A stretch of 64,000 nt of DNA from Streptomyces sp. MJM8645. Lineage in GTDB: Bacteria > Actinomycetota > Actinomycetes > Streptomycetales > Streptomycetaceae. Each line of letters opens with the position of its first letter. Within the stretch, counting starts at the first letter, position 1. This document shows positions 17,068-25,482 of the stretch, one piece after another. The DNA is taken from contig NZ_LJJF01000001.1 of NCBI RefSeq assembly GCF_001625365.1, forward strand, positions 3,793,001-3,857,000, read 5' to 3'. Under the pieces are notes generated by a model, which saw only the letters and a program-made list of their open reading frames with translations, was not told the DNA's origin and did not search any database. A program made the position numbers and the translations under genes.

Positions 17068-18120
17068 TCAGCCGTGGAGGCTCTGCAGGCAGAGCACGTA
17101 GTTGAGGGCCGGCAGGTTGGAGTAGGTGCGGGTGTAGGTGCTGTCCGACTTCGGCTGCTTCTCGCAGACCTTCTCGTCGGAGGTGGCCAGGTACTTGAAG
17201 ACCACCTTGTACTGGGCGCGGGAGTCGCCGCAGGGCAGCATGGTGATCTTCGGGTTGGCGTCGTGGGTCGCGCCGGTGCCGTTCTCGTTGCGCAGGCAGT
17301 CGCCGGGGTTGGCCCGGTCGATGCTGTCGGCAGCGGTGCTGGGGGCGGTCGGCGGCGGCAGCGTGATGGTGGGCACCGGCGGCATGCTGAACGTCGGCGA
17401 GGGGAACGGCCGCGGCGTGTAGGTCGGCGGCGGCGAGAAGGTGGTCACCGGGGGCACCGTCACCGTCGGTATCGCGATCGGCGCGACCGGGTCGTCCTTC
17501 TTCGGGCCGAGCACCCCGGTGGCGGCCAGGACCAGCGTGACGACCACCGAGAGCGGCAGCAGCAGCATCAGCGCGTGCGGCCGCCGGCCCAGCGGGACGC
17601 CGGGGTCGAGCTGGGGGCCGTGGCTGCCCGGGACGGGCGGCGGCAGCCGCTTGACCTTGCCGTTGGCGGCGAGGTTCAGCAGCAGGGTGATCGGCGCCAG
17701 CAGCACCGACGCCGGGCTCCACCAGCCCTGGACCAGGGTGCGGGCGGACAGATCGCGCACCGTCGCCGTCCCGCAGGTGCGGCAGAACGGGCCCGGCATC
17801 CGCAGCATCCGGTAGGCCAGGACCAGGCCCTGGTGGCCGCGGACGGTGGCGTCCACGGCCGGGAAGCCGCCGCAGAAGCGGCAGGCGGGTCCGTCCTGCG
17901 GCGCCGGTGGCGGGTACCCGTACCCGTAGCCGGGCGCGGGCTGCGGGGGGTAGCCGTACGGCTGGTCGGGTGGTGGCGGGGCGGCCGGGTAGCCGTAGCC
18001 GGGCGGTGGGCCCGGCGGCGGGGGCGGGGTCGGCCGGCCGTAGGGGTTGCCGGTGGCGTACGGGTTGCCGTCGTCGGGCGGCGGGGCGCCGTACGGCAGC
18101 TGGGGCGGCGGAACGGACAA
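17068..18120 (-). CDS. Pro-rich membrane protein with zinc ribbon and Cys-rich outer domain (LppU-like)
   Basis: A 350-residue protein. Residues 1-75 are Pro/Gly/Tyr-rich. They are followed by two CxxC pairs (CRFCGG and CRTCGT) that look like a zinc ribbon. Two hydrophobic segments then occur (SVLLAPITLLLNLA and LMLLLPLSVVVTLVLAA). A Pro/Thr-rich linker leads to a C-terminal domain with four or more cysteines (GDCLRN, LPCGD, KVCEK, VLCLQ). The start is a rare TTG at 18120 with weak GGGGGA upstream; no better in-frame start is visible. The C-terminal domain resembles that of the next gene, so the pair arose by duplication. The function is unknown. Confidence 0.75.
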   Translation of the reverse strand: MSVPPPQLPYGAPPPDDGNPYATGNPYGRPTPPPPPGPPPGYGYPAAPPPPDQPYGYPPQPAPGYGYGYPPPAPQDGPACRFCGGFPAVDATVRGHQGLVLAYRMLRMPGPFCRTCGTATVRDLSARTLVQGWWSPASVLLAPITLLLNLAANGKVKRLPPPVPGSHGPQLDPGVPLGRRPHALMLLLPLSVVVTLVLAATGVLGPKKDDPVAPIAIPTVTVPPVTTFSPPPTYTPRPFPSPTFSMPPVPTITLPPPTAPSTAADSIDRANPGDCLRNENGTGATHDANPKITMLPCGDSRAQYKVVFKYLATSDEKVCEKQPKSDSTYTRTYSNLPALNYVLCLQSLHG

Positions 18121-18154
18121 GAGGTCCCCCGGGGATGCGGTGGTGGTGGAGAGG

Positions 18155-18814
18155 TCAGGCCTTCCCCGGCAGCGGGGCGCCGGCCGGGGTCATCGGGCCG
18201 AGGCAGAGCACGTACCGCTTCTTGTTCCAGCGGCGTCCGCTCTTGCCCGAGACGGCGCTGGTGGTCTGCGGCGTCTGCCGGCAGCGGTTCACGTCGGTGG
18301 TGTCGCCGAACGTCGACAGGACCCGGTAATTCGCTTTGGCGTCAGTGCACTTGACGATCTCGACATCGCGGGTGCCGCTCACCCGGACGCAGTCGCCGGG
18401 CTTGGCGCTGCTGACGCTCGGGCCGCTGGCGAAGTAGCCGACGGCCAGCGCGAGACAGCCGCCGACCAGGCCGACGATCCGCAGCTTCGCCTTGACGCCG
18501 CGCTTCGCGGAGGGCGTCTCGGCGGCGGAGGCGGGCGGCGGGTAGCCGTACGGACCGGCGGGCGGCTGCTGGCCGTACGGCGACTGGGCGCCGTAGCCGG
18601 GCGGCTGCTGGCCGTAGGCCGGGGGCGGTCCGAAGCCGGGCGGTGCGGGCTGGGGCGGTGCGGGCTGGGGCGGCCCGGGCGGGGGCGGTCCGAAGCCGGG
18701 CGGTGCGGGCTGGGGCTGCGACGGGATGTACGGCACCTGCCCGTACGGCGGGGCCGGCTGCGGGGGCGGCCCGTACGGCGGAGGTGGCCCGTACGGGCCG
18801 GGCGGTGTGCTCAT
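18155..18814 (-). CDS. Pro-rich membrane protein, LppU-like paralogue
   Basis: A 219-residue protein. The Pro/Gly/Tyr-rich cytosolic part spans 1-100, and one transmembrane helix lies near 112-128 (IVGLVGGCLALAVGYFA). A short outer domain contains GDCVRVSG, EIVKCTD, NRCRQTP and YVLCLGP. These four cysteine contexts match the end of the downstream neighbour. It lacks the zinc ribbon of that neighbour. The two genes are 34 bases apart and probably co-transcribed. The role is unknown; the Pro-rich N-terminus suggests an envelope or division-site membrane protein. Confidence 0.75.
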   Translation of the reverse strand: MSTPPGPYGPPPPYGPPPQPAPPYGQVPYIPSQPQPAPPGFGPPPPGPPQPAPPQPAPPGFGPPPAYGQQPPGYGAQSPYGQQPPAGPYGYPPPASAAETPSAKRGVKAKLRIVGLVGGCLALAVGYFASGPSVSSAKPGDCVRVSGTRDVEIVKCTDAKANYRVLSTFGDTTDVNRCRQTPQTTSAVSGKSGRRWNKKRYVLCLGPMTPAGAPLPGKA

Positions 18815-18910
18815 CAGTTCGTCCCCCGAGGCCGAGTGCTGTCGCTCCGACAGGTCTGACGTACCTTAGCGACTCGGTCGGACGCCACCGTTCCGAGGGG
18901 CCGAGGGCCT

Positions 18911-20248
18911 TCAGGAGGCTCGGTCGCCGGGGAGCGGCCCGTACCGCCGGGCGGAGCGCAGGTAGAGGAGCGCCGAGAGCCCGTACACCGCGGCGACCCC
19001 GACCACCACCACGACCGAGCGGCCGGAGAGCGGCAGCACCAGCGCCGTGACCAGGGCGGCGGTCACGAAGGCGACGTTGAACAGCACGTCGTAGATCGCG
19101 AAGACCCGGCCGCGGTACTCGTCCTCGACCGACTCCTGGACCACGGTGTCGGCGCAGATCTTGGTGCCCTGGGTGACCACCCCGAGCAGCAGCGCCGCGA
19201 GCAGGCAGGGCAGCAGGGTGAAGCTCAGGCCGAGCGCCGGGACGAAGACCACCGGGGCCGCCAGGCAGACCGTCAGCCAGCCGGCCAGGCCGAGCCGCCG
19301 GGTGCACCAGGGGCTGACCAGCGCGGCGACGAAGAACCCGGCGGCGGACAGGCCGACCGCCTGGCCGAGCGTGACCAGTCCGGCCGCGCTGTCGTTCGGG
19401 TCGTTGAAGGTGTACCGGGCGAGCATCACCACGACCACGATCAGCACGCCGTAGCAGAACCGGGCCGCGGTGACGGCGGCCAGCGCGTGCACGGCGGGCC
19501 GGCAGTCCCGCACCAAGTGGCGCACGGCGGCGCCGAGTTCGACGGCGGCCCGGACCAGCGCCTGGCCGAGCGCCGGGCGGTCGCCGTGCTTCTCCGGGCC
19601 GAGCAGGTCGCGGTCCATCCGGCGGGCGGCCAGTGCGGCCGACAGGTAGAGCAGCGCGGCCACCGTGACCAGCGCGGCGTCGGCCTTCGGCCCGGGGGTC
19701 ATCACCTGGTGCAGCAGGAAGCCGACCCCTCCGCCGGAGGCGGCGGCGACCGTGCCCAGCGTGGGGGAGAGCGCGTTGGCGGTGACCAGCTGGTCCTGCT
19801 CGACCACCCGGGGCAGGGCGGCGGACAGGCCGGCCAGGATGAACCGGTTGAGCGCGGTGACCAGCAGCGCCGAGGCGAAGAACAGCCAGGTCGGCGCCTC
19901 CGCCAGGAGCAGGGCGCCGGTGACGAGGCCGAGCCCGAAGCGGGCCAGGTTGCCGTAGTAGAGCACCTGGCGGCGGCGCCAGCGGTCCAGCAGCACCCCG
20001 GCGAACGGGCCGATCACCGAGAACGGCAGCAGCATCACGGCCAGCACCGAGGCGATGTCGGCGGGGGAGGACTGCTTCTCCGGGGAGAACACGACGTAGG
20101 CGGCGAGCGAGACCTGGAAGACGCCGTCCGAGAGCTGGGAGAGCACCCGGGCGGTCAGCAGCCGCCGGAAGTCCCGGCCGCGGAGCAGACCGAGAAGCGT
20201 GGCACGGTGTGCGGACTGGTGGGTGCTGCCGTTCTCGGTGATCGCCAC
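18911..20248 (-). CDS. MFS-type transporter
   Basis: About 445 residues with around 12 hydrophobic segments. The first helices start near LLRGRDFRRLLTARVLSQLSDGVFQVSLAAYVVF. The cytosolic loop after helix 2 contains DRWRRRQVLYYGNLARF, a normal MFS loop. The substrate is unknown. GTG 20248 is preferred. An ATG at 20293 is in frame, but it would translate the parS site as MFHVKQ and has no ribosome binding site. The gene follows ino1 in the same direction, but a strong hairpin separates them. Confidence 0.82.
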   Translation of the reverse strand: MAITENGSTHQSAHRATLLGLLRGRDFRRLLTARVLSQLSDGVFQVSLAAYVVFSPEKQSSPADIASVLAVMLLPFSVIGPFAGVLLDRWRRRQVLYYGNLARFGLGLVTGALLLAEAPTWLFFASALLVTALNRFILAGLSAALPRVVEQDQLVTANALSPTLGTVAAASGGGVGFLLHQVMTPGPKADAALVTVAALLYLSAALAARRMDRDLLGPEKHGDRPALGQALVRAAVELGAAVRHLVRDCRPAVHALAAVTAARFCYGVLIVVVVMLARYTFNDPNDSAAGLVTLGQAVGLSAAGFFVAALVSPWCTRRLGLAGWLTVCLAAPVVFVPALGLSFTLLPCLLAALLLGVVTQGTKICADTVVQESVEDEYRGRVFAIYDVLFNVAFVTAALVTALVLPLSGRSVVVVVGVAAVYGLSALLYLRSARRYGPLPGDRAS

Positions 20249-20277
20249 CCGCCCAGAGTGCCATGGAACCGGCCGCT

Positions 20278-20291
20278 GTTTCACGTGAAAC
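20278..20291. other. parS site 7 (upstream of MFS gene)
   Basis: Perfect GTTTCACGTGAAAC, 16-base TGTTTCACGTGAAACA context, between the ino1 terminator and the MFS start. Confidence 0.95.
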
Positions 20292-20310
20292 ATTCGCCGA
20301 GAAACGGTGA

Positions 20311-20340
20311 AGGGCCCACGATCCGATGATCGTGGGCCCT
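20311..20340 (-). terminator. ino1 terminator
   Basis: Perfect 13-bp stem (20311-20323 with 20328-20340) and a 4-base loop, about 50 bases beyond the ino1 stop. Confidence 0.82.
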
Positions 20341-20388
20341 CCGGCGCGGCCGGCGGCGGTCACCCGCCGCCGGCTCCGGCGCTCTACC

Positions 20389-21471
20389 TCAGCGCTCGAC
20401 CTCGCCGCGGATGAACTTCTCGACGTTCTCCTTGGCCTCGTCGTCGAAGTACTGCACCGGCGGGGACTTCATGAAGTACGAGGAGGCCGACAGGATCGGG
20501 CCGCCGATGCCGCGGTCCTTGGCGATCTTCGCGGCGCGCACGGCGTCGATGATGACACCGGCGGAGTTCGGGGAGTCCCAGACCTCGAGCTTGTACTCCA
20601 GGTTCAGCGGGACGTTGCCGAACGCGCGACCCTCCAGGCGGACGTACGCCCACTTGCGGTCGTCCAGCCAGGCCACGTAGTCCGACGGGCCGATGTGGAC
20701 GTTGTTGGCGCCCATCTCGCGGTCGCGGATCTGCGAGGTGACGGCCTGGGTCTTGGAGATCTTCTTGGACTCCAGGCGCTCGCGCTCGAGCATGTTCTTG
20801 AAGTCCATGTTGCCGCCGACGTTCAGCTGCATGGTGCGCTCGAGGATGACACCGCGGTCCTCGAACAGCTTGGCCATCACGCGGTGCGTGATGGTGGCGC
20901 CGACCTGGGACTTGATGTCGTCACCGACGATCGGCACGCCGGCCTCGGTGAACTTGTCCGCCCACTCCTTGGTGCCCGCGATGAACACCGGCAGGGCGTT
21001 CACGAAGGCGACCTTGGCGTCGATGGCGCACTGGGCGTAGAACTTGGCGGCGGCCTCGGAACCGACGGGCAGGTAGCAGACCAGGACGTCGACCTGCTGG
21101 TCCTTGAGGATCTGGACGACGTCGACCGGGGTCTCGTCGGACTCCTCGATGGTCTCCCGGTAGTACTTGCCCAGGCCGTCGAGGGTGTGGCCGCGCTGGA
21201 CGGTGACGCCGGTCGGCGGCACGTCGCAGATCTTGATGGTGTTGTTCTCGCTGCTGCCGATGGCGTCGGCCAGGTCGAAGCCGACCTTCTTGGCGTCGAC
21301 GTCGAACGCGGCGACGAACTCCACGTCGCGGACGTGGTACTCACCGAACTGGACGTGCATCAGCCCGGGGACCTTGCCGGCCGGGTCGGCGTCCTTGTAG
21401 TACTCGACACCCTGCACCAGCGACGCGGCGCAGTTGCCCACGCCCACGATGGCTACGCGAACCGAACCCAT
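20389..21471 (-). CDS. ino1: myo-Inositol-1-phosphate synthase
   Basis: A 360-residue NAD-dependent enzyme converting glucose 6-phosphate to inositol 1-phosphate, the entry to mycothiol and phosphatidylinositol synthesis. The NAD-binding start [16 protein letters not shown] is followed by typical motifs, including [13 protein letters not shown] and [30 protein letters not shown] in separate parts. Length equals mycobacterial Ino1. ATG 21471 follows AGGGAG at 8 bases. The PadR-type gene lies 126 bases upstream in the same direction, so the two are likely one operon. Mycothiol links this gene functionally to the isomerase at 61448-62269. Confidence 0.95.
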   Translation of the reverse strand: MGSVRVAIVGVGNCAASLVQGVEYYKDADPAGKVPGLMHVQFGEYHVRDVEFVAAFDVDAKKVGFDLADAIGSSENNTIKICDVPPTGVTVQRGHTLDGLGKYYRETIEESDETPVDVVQILKDQQVDVLVCYLPVGSEAAAKFYAQCAIDAKVAFVNALPVFIAGTKEWADKFTEAGVPIVGDDIKSQVGATITHRVMAKLFEDRGVILERTMQLNVGGNMDFKNMLERERLESKKISKTQAVTSQIRDREMGANNVHIGPSDYVAWLDDRKWAYVRLEGRAFGNVPLNLEYKLEVWDSPNSAGVIIDAVRAAKIAKDRGIGGPILSASSYFMKSPPVQYFDDEAKENVEKFIRGEVER

Positions 21472-21597
21472 TCCGGTTGCTCCCTGTGATCTCATGAGGG
21501 CCGCCGGGGTCGACGGCACTCGTCCTGCTTCTTCGATGACTGCTTGTACGGGCGCGAGGCGCCCACTCCTGCCGCGCGGCACAGGGCTGACGCGGTG

Positions 21598-22299
21598 TCA
21601 GCGCTCCTGGGCGGAGCGCCCCGGGCGGTCGTACGGTGGCCCGGGCGGGTCCTGGGACCCTTCCTCCTGGCCACGGCCGTCCGAAGTCTTGTGGGGTACG
21701 GCGGTGGTGTTGCCGCCGGTGGCGGGCCCGGTCCGGCCGGTGCGGTTGGCCCGCTCGGTCTCGATCAGCTCGTTGAGCCACCGGACCTCGCGCTCCACCG
21801 ACTCCAGTCCGTGCCGCTGCAGCTCGACGGTGTAGTCGTCGAACCGCTCGCGGGCGCGGGCCAGCGAGTTGCGCATCTTCTCCAGTCGCTCCTCCAGCCG
21901 GCTGCGACGCCCTTCCAGGACGCGCATCCGCACGGCCCGGTCGGTCTGGCCGAAGAACGCGAAGTGGACGCCGAAGTGCTCGTCCTCCCAGGCGTCGGGC
22001 CCGGAGTCGGCGAGCAGCTCCTCGAAGCGCTGCTTGCCTTCGGGGGAGAGCCGGTAGACGGTCTTGGACCGCTTGCCGTTGAGCGCGGTGGCCGGGACGT
22101 ACTCGACGTCCGGGTTGTCCTCGACCAGGAAGCCCTGGGCGACCAGGCTCTTCAGGCACGGGTAGAGCGTTCCGTACGAGAACGCCCGCAACGTTCCGAG
22201 CAGGACGTTGAGCCGCTTGCGCAGCTCGTAGCCGTGCATCGGGGCGTCGTGGAGCAGACCGAGAACGGCGAACTCCAGCACTCCTGAGCGCCTGCCCAT
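21598..22299 (-). CDS. PadR family transcriptional regulator
   Basis: A 233-residue regulator. The winged helix is typical PadR (GVLEFAVLGLLHDAPMHGYELRKRL and YGTLYPCLKSLVAQGFL, at about 4-60). A long coiled-coil-like C-terminal part follows (RRSRLEERLEKMRNSLARARERFDDY) with a low-complexity tail. ATG 22299 follows AAGGAGG at 9 bases. It precedes ino1, and palindromes lie between its start and the divergent penicillin-binding protein gene. It may regulate itself and ino1; this is inference from position. Confidence 0.9.
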   Translation of the reverse strand: MGRRSGVLEFAVLGLLHDAPMHGYELRKRLNVLLGTLRAFSYGTLYPCLKSLVAQGFLVEDNPDVEYVPATALNGKRSKTVYRLSPEGKQRFEELLADSGPDAWEDEHFGVHFAFFGQTDRAVRMRVLEGRRSRLEERLEKMRNSLARARERFDDYTVELQRHGLESVEREVRWLNELIETERANRTGRTGPATGGNTTAVPHKTSDGRGQEEGSQDPPGPPYDRPGRSAQER

Positions 22300-22653
22300 T
22301 GCCGTCGTCCTCCTTACCTCTCGGCCGTTGTCCGGCCGCTGCATCGGGCGGTATGCCGCGTCGATGTATCGGCTCGATATATCGAGAACAGTAAACCGGG
22401 CCCTCGGAACGGGCAAGGGGGGCGCGCGTGAAGGTGATCACAAGCCGACGCGCAGGAGCGGTTGGCAACGGGCGTGTAATGATCTGCTGCCGTTTTGCGG
22501 TCATTGGGGACTGATGCCCGATTAGTTGGGATTCCCGGCTGCGTACGCTGTCGCGTGTGCACGAGGACCACCTCCGGGGTTAGGGCGGTTGGCGGGCATC
22601 GGACGTGAACCCTGCCTTCAGGCTGGAACCGCCTGGCGAGGAGTGGCTGCAAC
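22300..22653. other. Divergent intergenic region padR / PBP gene
   Basis: This 354-base region holds the padR operator at its left end. On the right, TTAGTTGGG and TACGCT near 22523-22549 may be part of the PBP promoter, but no well-spaced pair could be defined. No gene is seen. Confidence 0.5.
22362..22395 (-). promoter_or_regulatory. Probable padR-ino1 promoter/operator
   Basis: A perfect 14-base palindrome CTCGATATATCGAG (22373-22386) is flanked by the imperfect CGATGTATCG (22362-22371). On the minus strand TTTACT (complement of 22390-22395) and GATACA (complement of 22365-22370) frame it with a 19-base spacer. A regulator bound here would block the promoter. The local AT-richness stands out from its surroundings. 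Confidence 0.55.
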
Positions 22654-25320
22654 ATGAGTGAACGACGGCGAAGGACGCCCAGCCCGGGCGGTGACGGGCA
22701 GCAGCCCCCGGGTGGTGGTGGCCGTCAGGGCGGACCAGGCCGGGGCGAGGTGAGCTCGGACGGCGTCGGCCGTCGGCGCCCCCCGGGCGAACGGGAGACC
22801 GCTCAGCAACCCCGGATGACCCGCGCCGAACTGCGCAAGGCCGGCCAGAAGGGCGGCAAGGGCGGCCGCGGACGCGGTGCCGCCGCCTCCGCGTCCGCGG
22901 CCGCCGCCGCAGGCCCCGGCAAGAAGCGGTTCATCGACTACCCGCGCTTCGGCAAGACCGGCGTCCGGCGCTGGCTGCCGTCCTGGCGGCAGTGGCTGAG
23001 CGGCTTCCTGATCTTCTTCGCCACCTGCGTGGGCGGGGTCTTCTACCTCTACCAGACCACCGAGATCCCGCAGCTCAAGGATCTGATGAAGGACCAGAAC
23101 ACGATCTACTACTGGGCCGACAACACGGAGATGACCCGCAAGGGCGAGACCAACCGTCAGATCGTCGAGCTCTCCGACATCAGCCCCAACCTGCAGAACG
23201 CCGTGATCGCGGCGGAGAACCAGACCTTCCGCGAGGACAGCGGCATCGACCCCAAGGGCATGCTCCGCGCCGTCTACAACATGGCCAAGGGCGGCGAGAC
23301 CCAGGGCGCCTCGACGATCACCCAGCAGTACGTGAAGAACGCGTACCTCAGCCAGGAGCAGACCCTCAGCCGCAAGCTGAAGGAGTTCTTCATCACGCTG
23401 AAGATCAATCAGAAGATGCAGAAGCCGGACATCCTCAAGGGGTACCTGAACACCAGCTGGTTCGGTCGCGGCTCGAACGGCGCCCAGGCCGCCGCACAGG
23501 CCTACTACGGGGTCGACGCCAAGGACCTCGACCTCTGTCAGAGCGCCATGCTGGCCGGCCTGTTGAAGGGCGCGTCGTACTACGACCCCAGCAACCCGGC
23601 CAACAAGGAGCGGGCCGAGGGGCGGTGGTCCTGGATCCTCGACAACATGGTGAAGATCAAGGCCGTCACCCCGGAGGAGCGTGCCAAGTGCAGCACGTTC
23701 CCCGCCCCGATCCCGCAGAAGCCCAACTCCAGCATGAACGGTGAGGTCAGCTACCTGGTCGACACCGCCAACAAGTACCTGATGGCCACCGACAAGACGA
23801 TCACCCAGCAGATGATCGACAAGGGCGGCCTGAAGGTCTACACCACCTTCGAGAAGGACAAGGTCGACGCCCTGAAGAAGGCCGTCGACGACGTCAAGGG
23901 CGAGAACCTCAACGCCCAGAAGCGCCCCAACAACGACACCTTCATCCAGTTCGGCTCCGCCAGCATCCGCCCCGGCGACGGCGCGATCGTCGCCCTCTAC
24001 GGCGGCGACGGCGTGGAGAACGGCCACTTCGACAACAACGCCGACGCCATCGGCGTCCAGGTCGGCTCGACCTTCAAGCCCTTCGTGCTGGCGACCGCCA
24101 TGCAGATCGGCGTCCAGACGGCCACCGACGACAAGGGCAAGCCGAAGCGGATCAACGCCGACAGCCGCTACCTGTCCGACGACATGTCCGAGATCCGCAA
24201 GCCGGACGGCTCGCTGGTGATCGGCGACGACGGCAAGCCCTACCGGCAGAAGAACGAGGACTCAGGCAAGCGCGGCTACGTCTCGCTGCGGTCGGCCATG
24301 CAGAACTCGTTCAACGTGCCCTTCGTCCAGCTCAACCAGGACGTCGGCGGTCAGAACGTGGCCAACATCGCCGAGCAGATGGGCGTCAGGAAGGAGAGCT
24401 TCGCCGACCCGAAGACCCCGACCTTCGCCCTCGGCACCTCCACCATCAGCCCGATCCGGATGGCCACCGCCTACGGCACCCTGGCGGCCAGCGGCAAGGA
24501 GGCCGAGCCCTACTCGGTCACCAAGGTCGAGGTGAACGGCGCCGAGCGCCCGGGCTTCGGCAAGAAGGACGCCAAGGTCGCCCTGGAGCCGGCCGTCGCC
24601 GACAACGTCACCGACGTGCTGGTGAACGTGGTGAAGAACGGTACCGGTTTCAAGGCCAAGGAGCTGGGCCGCCCGGTGGCCGGCAAGACCGGTACCACCG
24701 ACCAGAACAAGTCGGCCTGGTGGGTCGGCTACACCCCGCAGCTGGTGACCAGCGTCGCGATGTGGCGCGAGGACCCGAGCAAGCACGAGCGGCTGTCGCT
24801 CAACGGCACCGGCGGCAAGGAGTCCATCCACGGTGGTGACATCCCGACCGACGTCTTCACCCGGTACATGAAGGCCGCGCTGGCCAACGAGAAGAAGATG
24901 GACTTCCCGGCCCCGCAGCCGGTCGGCACCCAGGTGGACTCCTCCGGCGCCCCGGTCTCGCCGAGCATGACGCCCACGCAGACGACGAGCGAGACCCCGT
25001 CGGCCCCGCCCGCGACCCAGCCGGGCACCAACAACCAGCCCCCGCCGACCAACAACAACCAGCCGCAGCCGCCCGTGTCCACCCAGGGCCCGGGCTGTGT
25101 CCCGGGCGTGGACTGCCCTGGCACGCAGCCGAGCCAGACACCGTCGCACACCAGGACCAACCCCGGTCCGACGAGCAGCTGCGGCCTCCTCGGCTGCACC
25201 ACGCCCCCGCCCACGGCGCCGCCGACGGACCCCCCGGCGACGAGCAGCAAGCCGAGCGGCAAGCCGCCGACACCGTCCTCGACCGGCGGTGGCGGTGGGC
25301 AGAACGCACTGCTGCCCTGA
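22654..25320 (+). CDS. Class A penicillin-binding protein (transglycosylase/transpeptidase)
   Basis: An 888-residue bifunctional peptidoglycan synthase. A basic Gly-rich cytosolic part is followed by one membrane anchor at about 110-132 (WLSGFLIFFATCVGGVFYLY). The GT51 domain contains the catalytic Glu in VIAAENQTFRED and QGASTITQQYVKNAYL. The transpeptidase has the serine motif STFK (Ser473 region, in VGSTFKPF) and KTGTTD near 678. A C-terminal tail of about 130 residues is rich in Pro, Thr and Ser and contains four scattered cysteines. ATG 22654 follows GAGGAG at 10 bases. A strong terminator follows. Confidence 0.95.
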   Translation: MSERRRRTPSPGGDGQQPPGGGGRQGGPGRGEVSSDGVGRRRPPGERETAQQPRMTRAELRKAGQKGGKGGRGRGAAASASAAAAAGPGKKRFIDYPRFGKTGVRRWLPSWRQWLSGFLIFFATCVGGVFYLYQTTEIPQLKDLMKDQNTIYYWADNTEMTRKGETNRQIVELSDISPNLQNAVIAAENQTFREDSGIDPKGMLRAVYNMAKGGETQGASTITQQYVKNAYLSQEQTLSRKLKEFFITLKINQKMQKPDILKGYLNTSWFGRGSNGAQAAAQAYYGVDAKDLDLCQSAMLAGLLKGASYYDPSNPANKERAEGRWSWILDNMVKIKAVTPEERAKCSTFPAPIPQKPNSSMNGEVSYLVDTANKYLMATDKTITQQMIDKGGLKVYTTFEKDKVDALKKAVDDVKGENLNAQKRPNNDTFIQFGSASIRPGDGAIVALYGGDGVENGHFDNNADAIGVQVGSTFKPFVLATAMQIGVQTATDDKGKPKRINADSRYLSDDMSEIRKPDGSLVIGDDGKPYRQKNEDSGKRGYVSLRSAMQNSFNVPFVQLNQDVGGQNVANIAEQMGVRKESFADPKTPTFALGTSTISPIRMATAYGTLAASGKEAEPYSVTKVEVNGAERPGFGKKDAKVALEPAVADNVTDVLVNVVKNGTGFKAKELGRPVAGKTGTTDQNKSAWWVGYTPQLVTSVAMWREDPSKHERLSLNGTGGKESIHGGDIPTDVFTRYMKAALANEKKMDFPAPQPVGTQVDSSGAPVSPSMTPTQTTSETPSAPPATQPGTNNQPPPTNNNQPQPPVSTQGPGCVPGVDCPGTQPSQTPSHTRTNPGPTSSCGLLGCTTPPPTAPPTDPPATSSKPSGKPPTPSSTGGGGGQNALLP

Positions 25321-25346
25321 CCACCACCCGCTGAGCGGATGAACCG

Positions 25347-25388
25347 AACGGCGGTGGCGGCCCTCTCCGGAGGGCCGCCACCGCCGTT
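25347..25388 (+). terminator. Terminator after PBP gene
   Basis: Perfect 18-bp stem (25347-25364 with 25371-25388) and a 6-base loop, followed by a short T stretch. Confidence 0.9.
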
Positions 25389-25482
25389 TCGTCATGATTC
25401 GCCGTGCCGCCGGGCGACGGAGGCCGGGCCCGTTGCGGGGTCCTCCTCGTCCCGGTGGGGCCGGTGCGGCAGGATGTCCGGC

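Noticed and set aside
20249..20293. MFHVKQ start of the MFS gene, and similar starts at other parS sites
   Set aside because: These peptides are just parS read as protein; no ribosome binding site precedes them.
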